From: Unio delphinus
Taxonomy: Eukaryota; Mollusca; Bivalvia; Unionida; Unionidae
Direction of reading: 5' to 3'
DNA length: 64,000 nt
NCBI GenBank assembly: GCA_029339505.1
Contig: JAQISU010000096.1
Coordinates: forward strand, 1,512,501-1,576,500
Shown here one piece after another: positions 1-12,790 of this stretch. The position numbers were made by a program, and so were the translations under genes. The number at the start of each line of letters is the position of its first letter. Position 1 is the stretch's first letter. The notes beneath the pieces were generated by a model that saw nothing but the letters and a program-made list of their open reading frames with translations, was not told the DNA's origin and made no database searches.

Positions 1-677
1 TGGGGAACGATGCCCCTCCCTTCTTGAGAATAGGTGTTGTAGAATGGCGATGAGACATTGTTCAGGTTTGTATCACCAATGTTCTGGAACTGCCACTGTC
101 TTCTTTGAAAGTTATAAATTCTTCAAGGTCTCGAGACGTAAAATCAGACCCTCGACAATATTGTCGATAGTATTGCCAATATGGAGAAGTCAAATTCTGG
201 TTATAAATCTTAGCATCTTGAGTTATTTTTCGGAAAATTAAGAAGCAATTTAAAACACAGAAGAATATTTGTTGTGATAAATATAAAATGTGACTTCAAA
301 TTTTAGCAAGTTTTAAACATTTAGTTTGTTTTACAGACGAATAAAATTAGAATAGTTTTTTGTGACATTTGCATATAATCACATGTATAAAAAAAATTAC
401 GAAAACTTTAATTTCATTGTCTTTTCACATTTTGTTTGAATATCATGAACCAGATCATAAGAAATTAATTTGAATAATTTAAATTTGAGAAGTTACATAC
501 TAAACAGAAAATACTTAAGTTAAATAAAAAATCTTTTTTTGTCAGAAATCAATAAGGCACTATATAGTTAAATAACAAGATATGGGTCCTCTTTCCTTAG
601 TAATGAAACCCGTTTTGAATATGTCTAAATTTACATTATGCAATTTGTATTACAAATATGCCATGATGCAACACAAA

Positions 678-679
<2 letters not shown>
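1..679. other. Non-coding AT-rich sequence
   Basis: No gene, RNA or repeat is recognised here. The short open frames are lysine- and phenylalanine-rich chance products of AT-rich DNA. Confidence 0.5.

Positions 680-758
<79 letters not shown>
680..758. repeat. (TA)n microsatellite
   Basis: About 39 perfect TA units. Open frames crossing it encode alternating Tyr-Ile and are artefacts. Similar TA arrays elsewhere in the window sit at SINE ends, but no SINE body is recognisable beside this one. Confidence 0.95.
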
Positions 759-761
<3 letters not shown>

Positions 762-1317
762 ACGATCTTGTCATTCCAACCAGTGGCGTAGCTAGGGTAC
801 TTATGATGTGTACGCAGGACATATTAAAAAGAAGTGAGGATGGGTTGGCGGAGTATATTTGCAATGTAAATTTTGGCAACAGTGTATATTCACATGAATA
901 CCCGATTATGCCTGGTCACGCCCCTGCAAACAGCAGTCATGAACGGATATATGAAAATTTTCGTATCCCACATCTAAAGAATAAGATTTTATTCATGTCA
1001 TGACTGAATTTGAATACATAAATACCAAATTTGTTTTAACAGTCATATATTTGCTCTTTATCCATGATTTATGAATTATCAATAAATTGAGACGACAAAG
1101 TTGGAATTACACGCGAAAATTTTCATATTTCCTTAATTATCTTAAATTATTTCTCAACAACGGCGGATGCAAGACAATTGCGCATTCCGGCCTGCCGATA
1201 TTTCTTTGTTTATTTGGAGAAATTTATTCCACCATTTTGTCGGTGTATCAAGTGTGAATTTGTTCGTTCGCCGTGGTTGCCATTTGACGACAGCCTCTGC
1301 TGTTTACTTTTCCAGAT

Positions 1318-1584
1318 GTGGCAAACAATAATTCTGATCTAAATGACGTGAACAGAGTAACCCGTGTTAATCAGTCAAGCAGACGACACAGAATAAAGAA
1401 ACGAAAACATAGAAAGGACAGCAAACGCAGAAAGAACCGAAAACATCGAGGGAGAAAGGACAAAAACAAAAACAGAAATAAAAAGAAAAATAAAAAGAGA
1501 AATGAAAAGCGAGCCTGGGGGCGTATTTGTCGAGGCAACGTCGTTTTTAATGATATTAATGAAAATGTTTATTTGTTTGACTAG
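1318..1584 (+). CDS. Hypothetical very basic low-complexity ORF, possible exon
   Basis: This 88-residue frame is dominated by Lys, Arg and Asn (residues about 20-65), then has a short ordinary tail around WGRICRGNVVFND. The start codon shown is TTG-like. A pyrimidine-rich stretch ending in AG lies just upstream (about 1,297-1,316), so it could be an internal exon. A second Ser/Asp-rich frame with a different composition follows at 1,640-1,924. No family is recognised. Low-complexity basic frames arise easily in A-rich DNA, so the evidence for expression is weak. Confidence 0.15.
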   Translation: MANNNSDLNDVNRVTRVNQSSRRHRIKKRKHRKDSKRRKNRKHRGRKDKNKNRNKKKNKKRNEKRAWGRICRGNVVFNDINENVYLFD

Positions 1585-1639
1585 TGGTGTTAGGACGTTA
1601 GACTGTGTTCTGTGACAAGTGATTCTTAATGTCACGTGA

Positions 1640-1924
1640 TTGACACGTGCTGGTGCTGAGAAGACTATTATTGTATATTATTCAGGTACAAGGTCTTCTG
1701 AAAGGTCTGTACCGCCAAATCTTGACTCTGCTACAAACAGTACTGTAGACTCAAATCACGAATCTGCCTCAGACAGTGCCCTGCAACCAAATAATGATCT
1801 ATCGCCGGACAGTGATGTCCAGGAAAACGTGGATTTGTCTTCCTTTGCTCTTGACAGACACTTTGATATACGTCGTAATCGCTGCAATTCACGTTCTCAG
1901 ATTCAAGAACTTGATCCTATTTGA
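1640..1924 (+). CDS. Hypothetical Ser/Asp-rich ORF
   Basis: A 94-residue frame rich in Ser, Asp and Asn, with phrases such as NHESASDSALQPNNDLSPDSD. It lies just downstream of the basic frame at 1,318-1,584 in another reading frame. Together they could be exons or the relic of a mobile-element protein. There is no domain match and no clear start, so it is listed only as a possibility. Confidence 0.12.
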   Translation: MTRAGAEKTIIVYYSGTRSSERSVPPNLDSATNSTVDSNHESASDSALQPNNDLSPDSDVQENVDLSSFALDRHFDIRRNRCNSRSQIQELDPI

Positions 1925-1929
1925 AAATG

Positions 1930-4900
1930 GCGTGAAATATTCATATTTCACGACGTAGACACATCGTTCTTCATATTCATGATGCTCCATCACCACGTGG
2001 TCAGAAATTTTTGGAATGCATCACGTCATGCTTTTCTCTGCATTTCGACGAATAGGAACTGTGGAACATTCAGCCGACACTGTTTTCTGTATATAAGCAT
2101 CAGGAGCGTTCTTTACAGCTGTTTTCTTTTGGTACAAAATGATCATGGAGCGATCTCCAGTAGTAAGGTATTTTTGTGCATGCATCGTTCTATACAAATC
2201 AAATGCGAAGCATTAGTCTAGCAGCAGCTTTAAGCTTTATGTATCATGCATAAAACTCCACACTGTGGAGGATCATTTGAAATTAATCCAATTCTTTAAA
2301 GCTGAAGGAACTACAAGTAAAGTCAAGTGCTGAGTTTCTATGGTGTATCAATTGTATCCAGCATCTCTTTCTTATTCCCATAATATATGCACTTCATCTT
2401 TTCCCAACGAAGTACACGTTTCTGTGACGAGCAAACGTGTATGTTTTCAAAACAGAGGAACTGTGTTAGAAAAAAAGGTGTTTTTAGCGTGACTTTCATT
2501 GTAAAACAATTTTATGCTACACATCTTACGACGTATTTGCAAAGTTTAATTTTAATTTTGTGCTTTGTTCGTCAAACGTTACTTCCTTGGGTAATTGTAT
2601 TTTTCATACTGGATAAAATTTTCACGGATATTTGTTTTTCATATTTATTTTCGCGAAAGAATAAGCGATTGTGACTATAGAAAGAATAAAATATTATAGC
2701 CACAGTCAAAAAATATATAAAGTTGTTACTTCAGTTTACTTTTTTGAAAAAGCACTTGTCGCATTTTTTTCTCTTCTGTTATATTACGTATTTGTTCTAT
2801 TAAATTTTAAATTGTCCATCAAACGTCTTTTCACCTCGACCTGGCAGACTTTAATTGTTTCGATTAATTTTCTTAGTGGATATTAGTGAACCCCGTAAAT
2901 TATAAAGATTTTGTAAAGAAGAAACTCGAACTAAGACTCAGCGCCCACAACGTTTGACACATTTTTACATACGTGTTTACTATTGTTTCGGATTAAGCGT
3001 AGCTACAGCGATTTTGTTTATTGTTTAAAAATTATTATATTTTGTCAAATGTGAATCAACAACTCTAAGTGACCCTTGCTATGTCTAGCGTATTTTAATG
3101 ACTATTATACTTGACGCATATAACTAATAATACAAACCTAACAAGTCCTCGTTAGTAATAGCCGAATATTCAGGATACACGTACGTTTGCCTTTCTGATA
3201 AAGCGGTTCTACCTGTAATAGCTAGCAACTCTCACTCTATAGTGTATGATTGCATTATCGTTTATATAGCGTGATTTGATTTTTATTTTTGCATGCAATC
3301 TGACTTGGTAGTAGCTAAAATTATAATGCTTGAGGGACTTTGTATTTTCTTGAAAGTAAATTGTATTGATATATGTGTTCTTATACTACTGTTTTGACAC
3401 GGGTATTGCGGATGGGGTCGTAGGTAACTTAAATTCACGAGTTTTGCTCAACCAACTTGAGTCATATTAATAACAGTGTGTTGTTATAATTTCTTTGGAT
3501 TATGAGCTCGGAGCATGATTGACCTTATGGCGATTGCATACTGGCAACGATTGAAGAATATTTTAAAAAAAAATTTGGAAATGATGATTTATTATAGTAT
3601 TTTTCAGGGGAAAACCGTAAACATCTCATTTATTAAACGTATTCAGATGATTTGAAAATTTCCTACACGACATGCCTGCTATTGATTACCGTCTTCACGG
3701 AAACCATAAGCACCAATAACCTTTATCAAGAAACAGAACAAAAGAAAACGTTACGTATTTATATTTGTTATATATATAACAAAAACTGATATATCTTTAT
3801 TCTGCAAAACTACTCAGTCAAATGTAAACAGGTCCTTTTCATCTCGGTAATATCTATTAATTACAGAGACTCAAGTTACGTGTATTAAATACGCGTCACT
3901 GTACTGACGTATACGTCTATTAAATGTATCGCTCTTTGACACATTCTGATTAAAATCAGATCTCGACTTTCTTAGGTGTAGATCGGACAGCGACCGCATA
4001 TGAGTCATGTTTAGGTGATCTATATTATTATCATAATCGCTAACTGTAACAGTCAATCAGATGAGGTCTTAACATCTTTGCGTTTAAGAGACTGAGCAGT
4101 GTGGCTGAAGCTCACCTATGTATTCCAAGCGATTTGATTCACCTAAACAAATTGAAAGTTTCATTGCCATTGGCTAATCAAGGGTCATTAGAATATTACA
4201 CCAATGCGGTCGTTGTCAGATCTTCACCTATGAGAGTGGAGATCTTATTTTTTAGTCAGTTTGTTCTTTGACCAAGCATTACAGTATGTGCGGTTTGCAT
4301 TTATATACTCAACGCTTGTACATTTGAAAGAAAGAATGGTAATGGTAAATATGTGATAACCAAACATGTACTTAGAAAAAGATGGAGCGATACTATTGAT
4401 ATGTAATGTGTGCTTTAGGGCACGCATTTTTTTACTTATATTTAGCTGTATATATTTTGTTATATTTTGTATTTATATCAACAAAATTTGTCATTTGCCA
4501 CGGAAACAAATGAAATTTGTATATTTGTGAGTGTAACATATGTATTGTGTTATATTGTATTGTACTTCATACTTTCAGTTGTGATATTGTTGATACAATT
4601 AGATTCGCTTGCTTTGCACTCCCAAACACAATTTTTCTGACAATATATTTGTGCACATAATACCAGACCAAAGACGATAAGCTATGTACTCGTGTACAAG
4701 GGTGACAGACGGAATTCGCGTTTGGCTAAAGTAGTCGCATACATAAACACCTTTCACGCGATAGTGATACGTCTCAGAAGCAATATCACAGACGTAATAT
4801 AACGCTATTTGCATATTCTCAGATTTTTCATTGATGGTTTGAATGATGCAGACATGGGTTTGTATACGGAGTGGTAACATTTGTGAGAATCATGCAATTT

Positions 4901-5240
4901 GGTTCAATTTTTGTTTTAATTGTTCAATAAACTTTAAGAATTCAACGTCTTGCTAGTTTTAACTGTGACGTATATTGATTAAAATTAGTTCCGATCACAG
5001 CGCCCTGGAATTTGACACAAACAGTAATTGCCCCCCTCCACCTACCACTGACTTGCAAAAGAACGGTAACTTAGTCTTCAATGACTATTGTTCCCTGTTA
5101 TGTTATCGTATGGTGGGCTTCCATGATATTCGTTCTGTTATACAAACTCAAGTAAAGTATTTAAACTCATTGTGTATATGTAATTCTTCTTATTAATTAT
5201 TTAATCAATTAGTTAATTAATTTGGAGCAGTAGTAGACGT
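1930..5240. other. Intergenic, no recognised gene
   Basis: Over 3 kb of AT-rich DNA. Open frames (for example 2,387-2,886 and 4,599-4,880) are short, without conserved motifs, and often rich in Phe, Tyr and Leu as expected from T-rich sequence. No repeat family recurring elsewhere in the window was recognised. Confidence 0.45.
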
Positions 5241-5249
5241 ACCTTTTTC

Positions 5250-5445
5250 AGGTTCCACGGGTGGCTAAGTTGACTAAGGCGCTCGCCTTTACAGATCACT
5301 GACATCTTACCCTGTCTGTGTGGGTTCGAGTCTCTGGCTCGGCCAGCATGGGTTTGCGAGAAAGCTTGCCAGTAGCTTTTCGTTAGTAGTTGGATCTTCT
5401 CAGCGTTTTCTCCACCAGACATACCAGTCGCCATGCATAGTTTAT
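5250..5445 (+). mobile_element. tRNA-derived SINE, family A
   Basis: The head has tRNA-like internal promoter boxes: an A-box-like GGCTAAGTTGACTAAGGCGC near 5,262 and a B-box-like GGTTCGAGTCT near 5,322. The gap between the boxes resembles a tRNA with a long variable arm (Leu or Ser type). The body continues GAGAAAGCTTGCCAGTAGC and ends near a CTTCTCAGCG/TTTTCTCCACC segment. The same head and body occur in reverse orientation at about 56,490-56,688, which shows this is a dispersed element and not a tRNA gene. Confidence 0.7.
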
Positions 5446-6716
5446 CATCCACTGAACAATGGCATTAAGCCCACAACGGAAACCTATTTATTTTCAAAAG
5501 AAACTCATATGGGTTTTCTAAGCATACAAAAGTGAAGTGTCTGTCTGTATATTACTTGAAGATTTAGCAATGATAACATTCACAAAACGTTATATGAATT
5601 TCGAGTCGACTCGTTGAACATGACTGATGCGATGCTATAATCAACATATCTGCATATTTTTTTGCCATGTCTTTAGAACACGCATTTATGTGTATTACAA
5701 TTGTTATGTGACACATAATACTATACGCAATTAGTTAATACCATCAAGAAAAGGAACTACAAATGTATTCATACACAACTTCTCTGTGTTTTGACAATAT
5801 TTATAACAAGTGGTTTAATATAGTTGCATCATTTATTTATGTGTACTCATGTTTATTTCAAGAACTGTTTTGAAATTATAATAATTAAATTTCATATTTG
5901 ATAGGATTCAAGAAGTCCTAAGTGCGAAAATCGATTAACACTTTGTATGAATAGCCTTCGAATCGCTACGGCTACCCATGTAGTGTGTGATCTATTTTCA
6001 AGCATCATGGCTTCATGATTGCTATAAATATGCAGATCGTTCCTTCCTATAGAACTCCCAGTGTTTTGCGAGAGCCTGGTCCCATAGTCTGCCTGTGTAC
6101 AAAACTGGACTCGGATTCAAAACCATAACGTAGTTATTTGTTTACGATCATTTTGATAATTCCGGTCTCACTAGCAGCAATCTTATAGAAGATTCAAAAA
6201 CTGCTGCCGAAATCTGGTGCTTCTAATAAACGGTGACTCAATACAGTCTTTGCAAATTATTCAAGCACTTCTCAAAATTGGTCAGTTATCTTTGAAAAGA
6301 TATTCCGACGCCATCACAGTCTAGATACTAATTTTCGAGGTTCCGCTTTGTAATCGACGATGTAATCGACGGTGACGGTGACAAGTTCTAGCTGATTTCA
6401 GGCATGTAACTTTGTGACTTCAGCCGACAGTCTCATACACTAGAACTTTAAATAATCCAACATAAACCTGGTTTAAAACTACATTTGTGAGTATTAATTC
6501 AGTTTCGTTTTTGTACATGCAAACAACGATCATTAACCGTTGTCTTTGAGGTTTAGACATTTTCCCAAAGTTCAAAATTTGTCAAACCATGTATGATTTT
6601 TGTATCAGAAACACTTCTCAAGTTCCTAAGACTGTATTTGTTTTCTTCTAATAGACATGTTTACGAATGTGATTTCTCTATTTGCGTCAATTGTATAGTC
6701 CTAAAACCTATGTTTG
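5446..6716. other. Intergenic, no recognised gene
   Basis: AT-rich sequence with frequent stops in all frames. Nothing supported was seen. Confidence 0.45.
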
Positions 6717-7062
6717 CTTTATTATAAAACATATGTCACTCAAACCGTACTGACTTTATTATAAAACATGTCACTCAAACCGTACTGACTTTATTATAAA
6801 ACATATGTCACTCAAACTGTACTGACTTTATTATAAAACATATGTCACTCAAACCGTACTGACTTTATTATAAAACATGTCACTCAAACCGTACTGACTT
6901 TATTATAAAACATATGTCACTCAAACTGTACTGATTTTATTATAAAGCATATGTCACTCAAACCGTATTGACTTTATTATAAAACATATGTCACTCAAAC
7001 TGTACTGACTTTATTATAAAACATATGTCACTCAAACTGTACTGACTTTATTTTAAAGCACA
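6717..7062. repeat. Minisatellite, 35-37 bp unit
   Basis: About nine head-to-tail copies of a unit containing ATGTCACTCAAACCGTACTG followed by ACTTTATTATAAAACAT. Copies differ by presence or absence of an AT pair and by C/T changes (AAACCG versus AAACTG). It is non-coding. Confidence 0.9.
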
Positions 7063-8029
7063 TCTACGTGCATAATTCTAGATCTGTGACATTGCTTAAG
7101 TTATTAAATATGTCTTTGCTTTATTTTAATATCCATGTTCACGTGTATATGTATATCTGTGGGAGATTTCAAATCCTCAAATCTGTCTATGCTTTATTCT
7201 AATGTATGTGTTTATGTGTATGACTTCTGCATCTGTGACAGTTTTTAGTCCACTGTTAGCTCTATTCTAATACAAATATAACACGTGGCTCTGCACAATA
7301 ACATTAATAGACTCTTTTCTAAACGATATATTGACTTATTTCTCAGGGCATGGTAATGCGGAGTGCCCGAATCAAACATGCGCTAGATTCTCGTTAAGAG
7401 GTCCTCAGTTTGAAGAAAGTTGGCTAACCATAACAGATGGAATGTTCTAGCGAACCCGAATGTTTCAGACGTCATACACAGGAATCAACTTTAATTGGGT
7501 TATATTGATACAATTAATTATTGGCTTTTATGGCACCGAGTAGTCTCTTTAACGTTCTGAAATTACTGTAACTGTCTATTATAGTAAAATTTGTTCAATT
7601 TCATAAAGAATCTACCTTTTGATCGATAATGGGTCAAAAGAACAAAAACTATATGCATCATTTTTAAATAAAGGAAGTGAATATGAAAATAGTTCCAGTC
7701 GTGTTTGAATTTTTTAAAAAGCTGATTAAAGGGTACATCTCACGAGCCTGAATAACAATTCTAGTCATGATCATTCAATTGAATTCATCCCATGGATTAT
7801 CAACCAGGCGTAGACATTTTTTTTTCTTCATTCGAACGATTGTGGTATACTCCATTCTTTATCTAATGTTTAGAACAGTATTACGAAAGATTTGCTTTAA
7901 TGATCTAACAGCATTAAAATATTACCGCCACACGAACCTAATAATATTACAACTAATTCCTTTACAGAACCTATCAACTTTAAACTGTATAAATCATTTT
8001 TTGTTATTATATATAATAATCATGTCTGA

Positions 8030-8032
<3 letters not shown>
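7063..8032. other. Intergenic, no recognised gene
   Basis: No gene is supported. The 154-residue frame starting at 7,767 runs into a TA array and gains most of its apparent length from Tyr-Ile repeats. Confidence 0.4.

Positions 8033-8116
<84 letters not shown>
8033..8116. repeat. (TA)n microsatellite
   Basis: About 42 uninterrupted TA units. Confidence 0.95.
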
Positions 8117-8119
<3 letters not shown>

Positions 8120-8548
8120 AATAGTAGCAAATATAACAAATTCTAATCGAAGTGATACAATAGCTTTCTGCAAAATCTTTTTAACAAGGTATACGTTGTA
8201 TTTTCCACTATATTGCCGGAATGTTACCTAAGTAAGTGAATAATGATAAAAATGTGCATCTTAAAAAAGAACATACAATCTGTAATATGAAGAAATAACG
8301 GCAAATATTCTAAACAGCAATTCCAAACAAGTACATGTCCACCTCACCTATCTCATTAACACATTTTCCACCACGAGGCTAAAGATTTCGATGGTAATGG
8401 ATCCCCTTTTCCCCGAACTAGTTTAATAAAATTTCAAATATCAATATTCAGTCAAAGGCGTAGCAAACTCTGGACGAATTAAATATACGTAAGGGAACAG
8501 GCACTGAGAGAATCAAGCCCATCGTCTTTAAACAATCTGAATTTAGAA

Positions 8549-8550
<2 letters not shown>

Positions 8551-8633
<83 letters not shown>

Positions 8634-8745
8634 CTACCATGTCTGCAGTGTTGCAGTTTATAGTTATGTCTAGCACTGGGACATCATGCCGCAGACATGT
8701 AGCATGATGTCCCACCCAGTCACTGTGGCGTTTGCCCGACCCAAA
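8551..8745 (-). mobile_element. 3' part of SINE family B with (TA)n tail
   Basis: Read on the minus strand this matches the 3' body of the SINE at 45,829-46,125: CACAGTGACTGGGTGGGACA, then a GCATGATG block and the ACTGC..ACA..GTAGCG end. It is followed by a TA array (8,551-8,630) in the position where the other copies carry CA/CT arrays. The tRNA-like head is missing, so it is 5'-truncated. Confidence 0.6.
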
Positions 8746-9225
8746 ATTAAATTAGAACCATATGTGATCAAGTAAGTCGGACAAGCCACTGTTTATTGTT
8801 GAACATGACCGCAGGCTAACACCATCCCTTACGTAAGTTTGCCGTAGCTAGGGAGGAAGCCGACCCAAGCCCGTCAGAAGTGTAATTAGAACCTTGGGCT
8901 GGAAGGATGTTTTGTACATCAAAGAAGCTGCCAGAAGGAGTGGGCGTGCCTTATCTTCTGGATACGCTGACTGACCGCCAGTATGAATTAGTCGATTTGA
9001 TAGGGCTCAGCGCTACCCAATCAGAATCGAGATAGGGGTGGGACCCTGATTTTTTTAAAAGTATAATATCTTTAACCCTGCCAGCGAGCGTTAGTTGCCA
9101 TAGTCGTTACAGAGAACTTACCCGTGAATTGGAACTCCGTGCGGCCATACGTTAATTGGCGGAAAACCTTAGGAACAGAATTCTAAGTGTAGCTTCTAAA
9201 AAGGAAGCTTCGAGGGATAGACTAG
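8746..9225. other. Intergenic, no recognised gene
   Basis: Somewhat higher GC than the surroundings. No open frame with family features and no recurrence elsewhere in the window was found. Confidence 0.35.
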
Positions 9226-9390
9226 TGATAGTGGTCCCAGTGTCTCCGTTAGAGACGGAAGGAAGAGAAGGAGAGAGGGAAATCTGGAGAGGAAGTTTCG
9301 GAGGACAGACCAGTGAAAGTGGTCCCAATAGTCTCGATAGAGAAACGGAAGGAAAGAGGAGGAAGGAGAGAAGTCGGGAGGGGTGAAATC
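9226..9390. repeat. Diverged tandem duplication, ~80 bp unit, purine-rich
   Basis: Two diverged copies each contain GTGGTCCCA, a segment ending AGA.ACGGAAGGAA and a GA-rich tail (starts near 9,226 and 9,310). The strand asymmetry of A/G keeps several frames open on both strands. These look like artefacts of the purine-rich composition. Confidence 0.6.
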
Positions 9391-9714
9391 CAGGAGGAGT
9401 GAGAGGATCGAATAAATAGATGAGTACAACCAAAGGACAGGTGGAAAATCAAACTCACACTGAAAATCATAAGATGAAATAGGCTATCACTTGGAGGACG
9501 AGTGATTGTGTATCATTTAAATCTATATTGTTTTATTTGAATTTCATCTTCGTGTTATATATATAATTTAACCGTCGGCAGTGCTGACTGGGGGCTCAGA
9601 GCTGTACATCTATTTCGTCTTTAATTTAACTGATAAATTCACGAGCCAGGTGGAACCTCCATAAATATTTTAATTAATATATTGGAAGTACCCCACCACA
9701 AACTTTGCAAACGC

Positions 9715-9905
9715 TACAGTCACATTATACTGACACCAGGCCAACCAGTCCTAACACTAACCTCTTAATACTGATCGCCAAGCGTGACAGCTTTTTGTAC
9801 CATTTTTGTAAGTATATGTTATGACTCGACCGGGGTACGAACCTACGACCTCCCGCTTCCGAGGTGGACGCTATCACCACCAGGCCACCGGAGCGGTCTC
9901 ATTAT
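9715..9905 (-). mobile_element. tRNA-derived SINE, family B
   Basis: On the minus strand the head reads GACCGCTCCGGTGGCCTGGT with an A-box-like TGGCCTGGTGG and a B-box-like GTAGGTTCGTACCCC. The body has the same order as the plus-strand copy at 45,829: a CGCT..GC segment, then GTTAGGACTGGTTGGCCTGG and TGTCAGTATAATGTGACTG. The copies are clearly homologous but diverged. They are not functional tRNAs, because the acceptor stem does not pair and the sequence continues as a SINE. Confidence 0.75.
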
Positions 9906-12379
9906 TCTGTCTATACACTAGTAGGAATATAGTTGAATATGGAGATTATTGACCACTGGGTCTCAATGACCTGGAGCTAATGCAGTCTTGAACTTAATAT
10001 AATGTGCATAAGTTATTACTTTGTTATTATCCGTAACATGTCCATTAACTATGATCTTAAAAACGTCAGAAAACTATATGCTTTTTTATTACAATGAATG
10101 TAAGACATCCATGTGTGATTAAAGAATGTATCAAAGCATGCAAAATTATTCTGCTAAACATTTGACCTATTACCCAAGTTTATATACAATCTCTCCACAA
10201 GCCATGGTCAAAGTACGTGGTTTAATACTAAAGTTATAAAGCCAAAGCATTGCTCTTCTTTGAGTCACAGTTTGATTTTCGACCACGTGATCTCGACATC
10301 AATAGTTTAATTCTTACCCGACATGTGTCATCCACACACATTAGTACGTTATAGAAAAGTAACATTTCTTTATGCAGAAACGTTTATGTTCGTTGCACTT
10401 ACTTCGAAACTTGACCCTTTTATCCCCATATCGCCAGATTCCTTTCCTGTATGAAGTTGTCCACAGACTTTAGTCCAGGATTGTAATGTATAATTAATGC
10501 TTTTATGCGGTGACTATTTTGTGTTTTTTTCCAGTCACAGTGACCTTGACCTTTGACATTTAGACCCTTAAATCAAAAGACTCTTCCTTTTTTCTGGTCT
10601 ATAATGTACAGCCAGTGTATTTGTGCGAAAATTAATTTTCATTTTTTCGTTTTTGTGTTCTTGACCATTGATTTTTCAAACTATCCTCCTATCATTTACC
10701 AAGTGCAAGCCATTCCCAAAGTTTGGCCCATGTTTTTAGTGCAGAACTGATCCTATTATGCAGAAATCAATGTTCTTCTTCGATCTCTTGAACCTGAAAT
10801 TGAAAGCACTCTTTCTTGCTCAAGTGCACGCGATCACACCGTTTGTTAATTGTACTTCGTGAAGAACTCAAGCTTTTGTTTCTGAAACGAAATTGGTAAC
10901 AGACCCGAGGGCCAACGCACTTACAACATCCTAACAATAGCACTCCTCCTTGTGGCGGAAGTCTTAAAATGGCGACAAATCTAATCCAAGCATATAATAT
11001 TGTAATAAATTTGTAGTATACACATTTGTTTATAGCGTCCCGTTTTAAGGAATCTTTGGATTTTTGTGATTACTTGTCTGATTATTGGAATTCGATGCAA
11101 TGGAAATATTAATTATTAGCCCGAAATAATTAGCCAGTTACTAGGAGCAAACGTCACGAGTAAAATGTTAGTGAGTTTCCATGATGCCATTGTTCACTAG
11201 TAGTGAATTCAGGTCCAAACCGAATGATTGACCATGGAAAACCATACGCCCTATTCAAATCTAGTGGTGTACATTGGTGGTGTGACTACAATGGCATTAT
11301 TTACGGTAATTAACCTGCAAATTACAAAAAAAATGAAATAAGAAGGGACATATACCATTTATGTCTCCATGGTGGCAAATGTGACGCAGTTGTACTGGCG
11401 AAATGTTCCTGGAAACCATAAATTGACTCGCCTAAGGTGGCGTAATTAAAATAGTTTCCTGTGTACAGGGATAGTTGTATAGTTCATACGGTGTAAAGTG
11501 CTGAAGGTACGGACACCTAAACAAAGAAAACCATGCAGATGTGTAGTTGATATATATTTTGTGGTTGTGCGAACTGTGGTCTTGCATTATTAAGAGTCAA
11601 ATTGATGTATAGAACGGACACGACGGGCTTTCTCATTTATAGCTAAAGTTGTATGGAAGTCTTTGTAAATTTGTGGTAAACGTATGATTTCAAGCGGGAA
11701 ATCGCGCTAGGGTTTCATAACGCCCGATAAAGTAAAGACCCCTGGCTTTTAACAATATTTGCCTTACTCACTTTTATTTTAAGTAAAATACTCAAAACAT
11801 ATTGTGACGACCTCCTTAAATAAACATTTTATTGAGCGATTCTTTTTATATATGCAATACGATTGCTTCTGAAAGATGAGACTCATGCAAGACAGAACAC
11901 TTAATGCAGATAAACGCTTAAAGTGACCGCGAAAATAAAAGAAAAAGAAAAAGACAGGCTGGCCTTATTCTTGTGGATTTTAGAAACGTTTTTTTTTTGT
12001 TACGCAAGAAGCTTCTGTACAAACTACTGTACTGTGGTTTTAGAGGTAAAACACTGTTATAGCCAAAGCATGTCCTTTGAAAGTCTCTTGCAATCACGTA
12101 ATGCTAATTTACCGGTATACACTTCTGACCAACTACAAGCTTCATAAGGTGTTCCGCAGGGTTTAGTTCTGCGACTGCTAGTATTGTTAATGTTGGCTGT
12201 TTGCTTGTTTGTTTATTTTTTTGGGTGAGATTTCTAATTCGTTATATGTAATATCTTGACCATAGGGTCGGGGAATATATAACATAGCCACTTGACTTAA
12301 CATATAACTAAGGGACAGTATATATGATATACAAGAAATAAGAACAAACGTGTATCAGTGAAACATGCTCTCTCGTTAG
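9906..12379. other. Intergenic, no recognised gene
   Basis: AT-rich. Short frames at 10,553 and 11,923 lack motifs. Nothing supported was seen. Confidence 0.45.
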
Positions 12380-12434
<55 letters not shown>

Positions 12435-12790
12435 CTTTGTATAGCTCCTAATGTTTAACATCTCTAAGCGCTTTATAACATTTATAATGACATGACTACA
12501 CTACAGAAAAACAAATAACAAAAACTATGAAATTGGAAAACATTAAAACATGCTGAAAACATATAAGATACAAAACATTATTAGGTCTCTAAGTTTGTTC
12601 CTGCAGTCAAAAAAGGTGAGTTTTAAAAGCACTCTTAAAAGGGACCACTGTGTCTTTGTGTCTAATTTCAATGGGCAATTCGTTCCACATTGCCGGGCCT
12701 GGTATGCAAAAGAACGTTGTCCATATGACTTCGTTTTCATAGTGGGAACAAGATATCCAAGTCAGATACACAAACTCAGGTATACACAGT
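12380..12790 (-). mobile_element. 3' end of CR1/L2-like LINE with (TAA)n tail
   Basis: The minus-strand sequence is homologous to the 3' end at 62,685-63,230: a Tyr/Gly/Gln/Arg region, the LKLDTKTQW-coding stretch read in other frames, then a GCGCTT segment and a TAA array at 12,380-12,432 as the 3' tail. It is truncated at the 5' side to the last ~400 bp, which is typical of LINE insertion. The frame contains stops. Confidence 0.7.

Noticed and set aside
2387..2886. Pair of membrane-protein-like frames
   Set aside because: Hydrophobic character comes from T-rich DNA; no motif, no splice context and no conservation evidence.
5250..5445. tRNA gene
   Set aside because: A and B boxes are present but the acceptor stem does not pair and the sequence continues as a SINE found elsewhere in the window.
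9152..9470. Overlapping open frames on both strands
   Set aside because: The purine-rich tandem duplication keeps frames open. There is no motif and all peptides are low-complexity.
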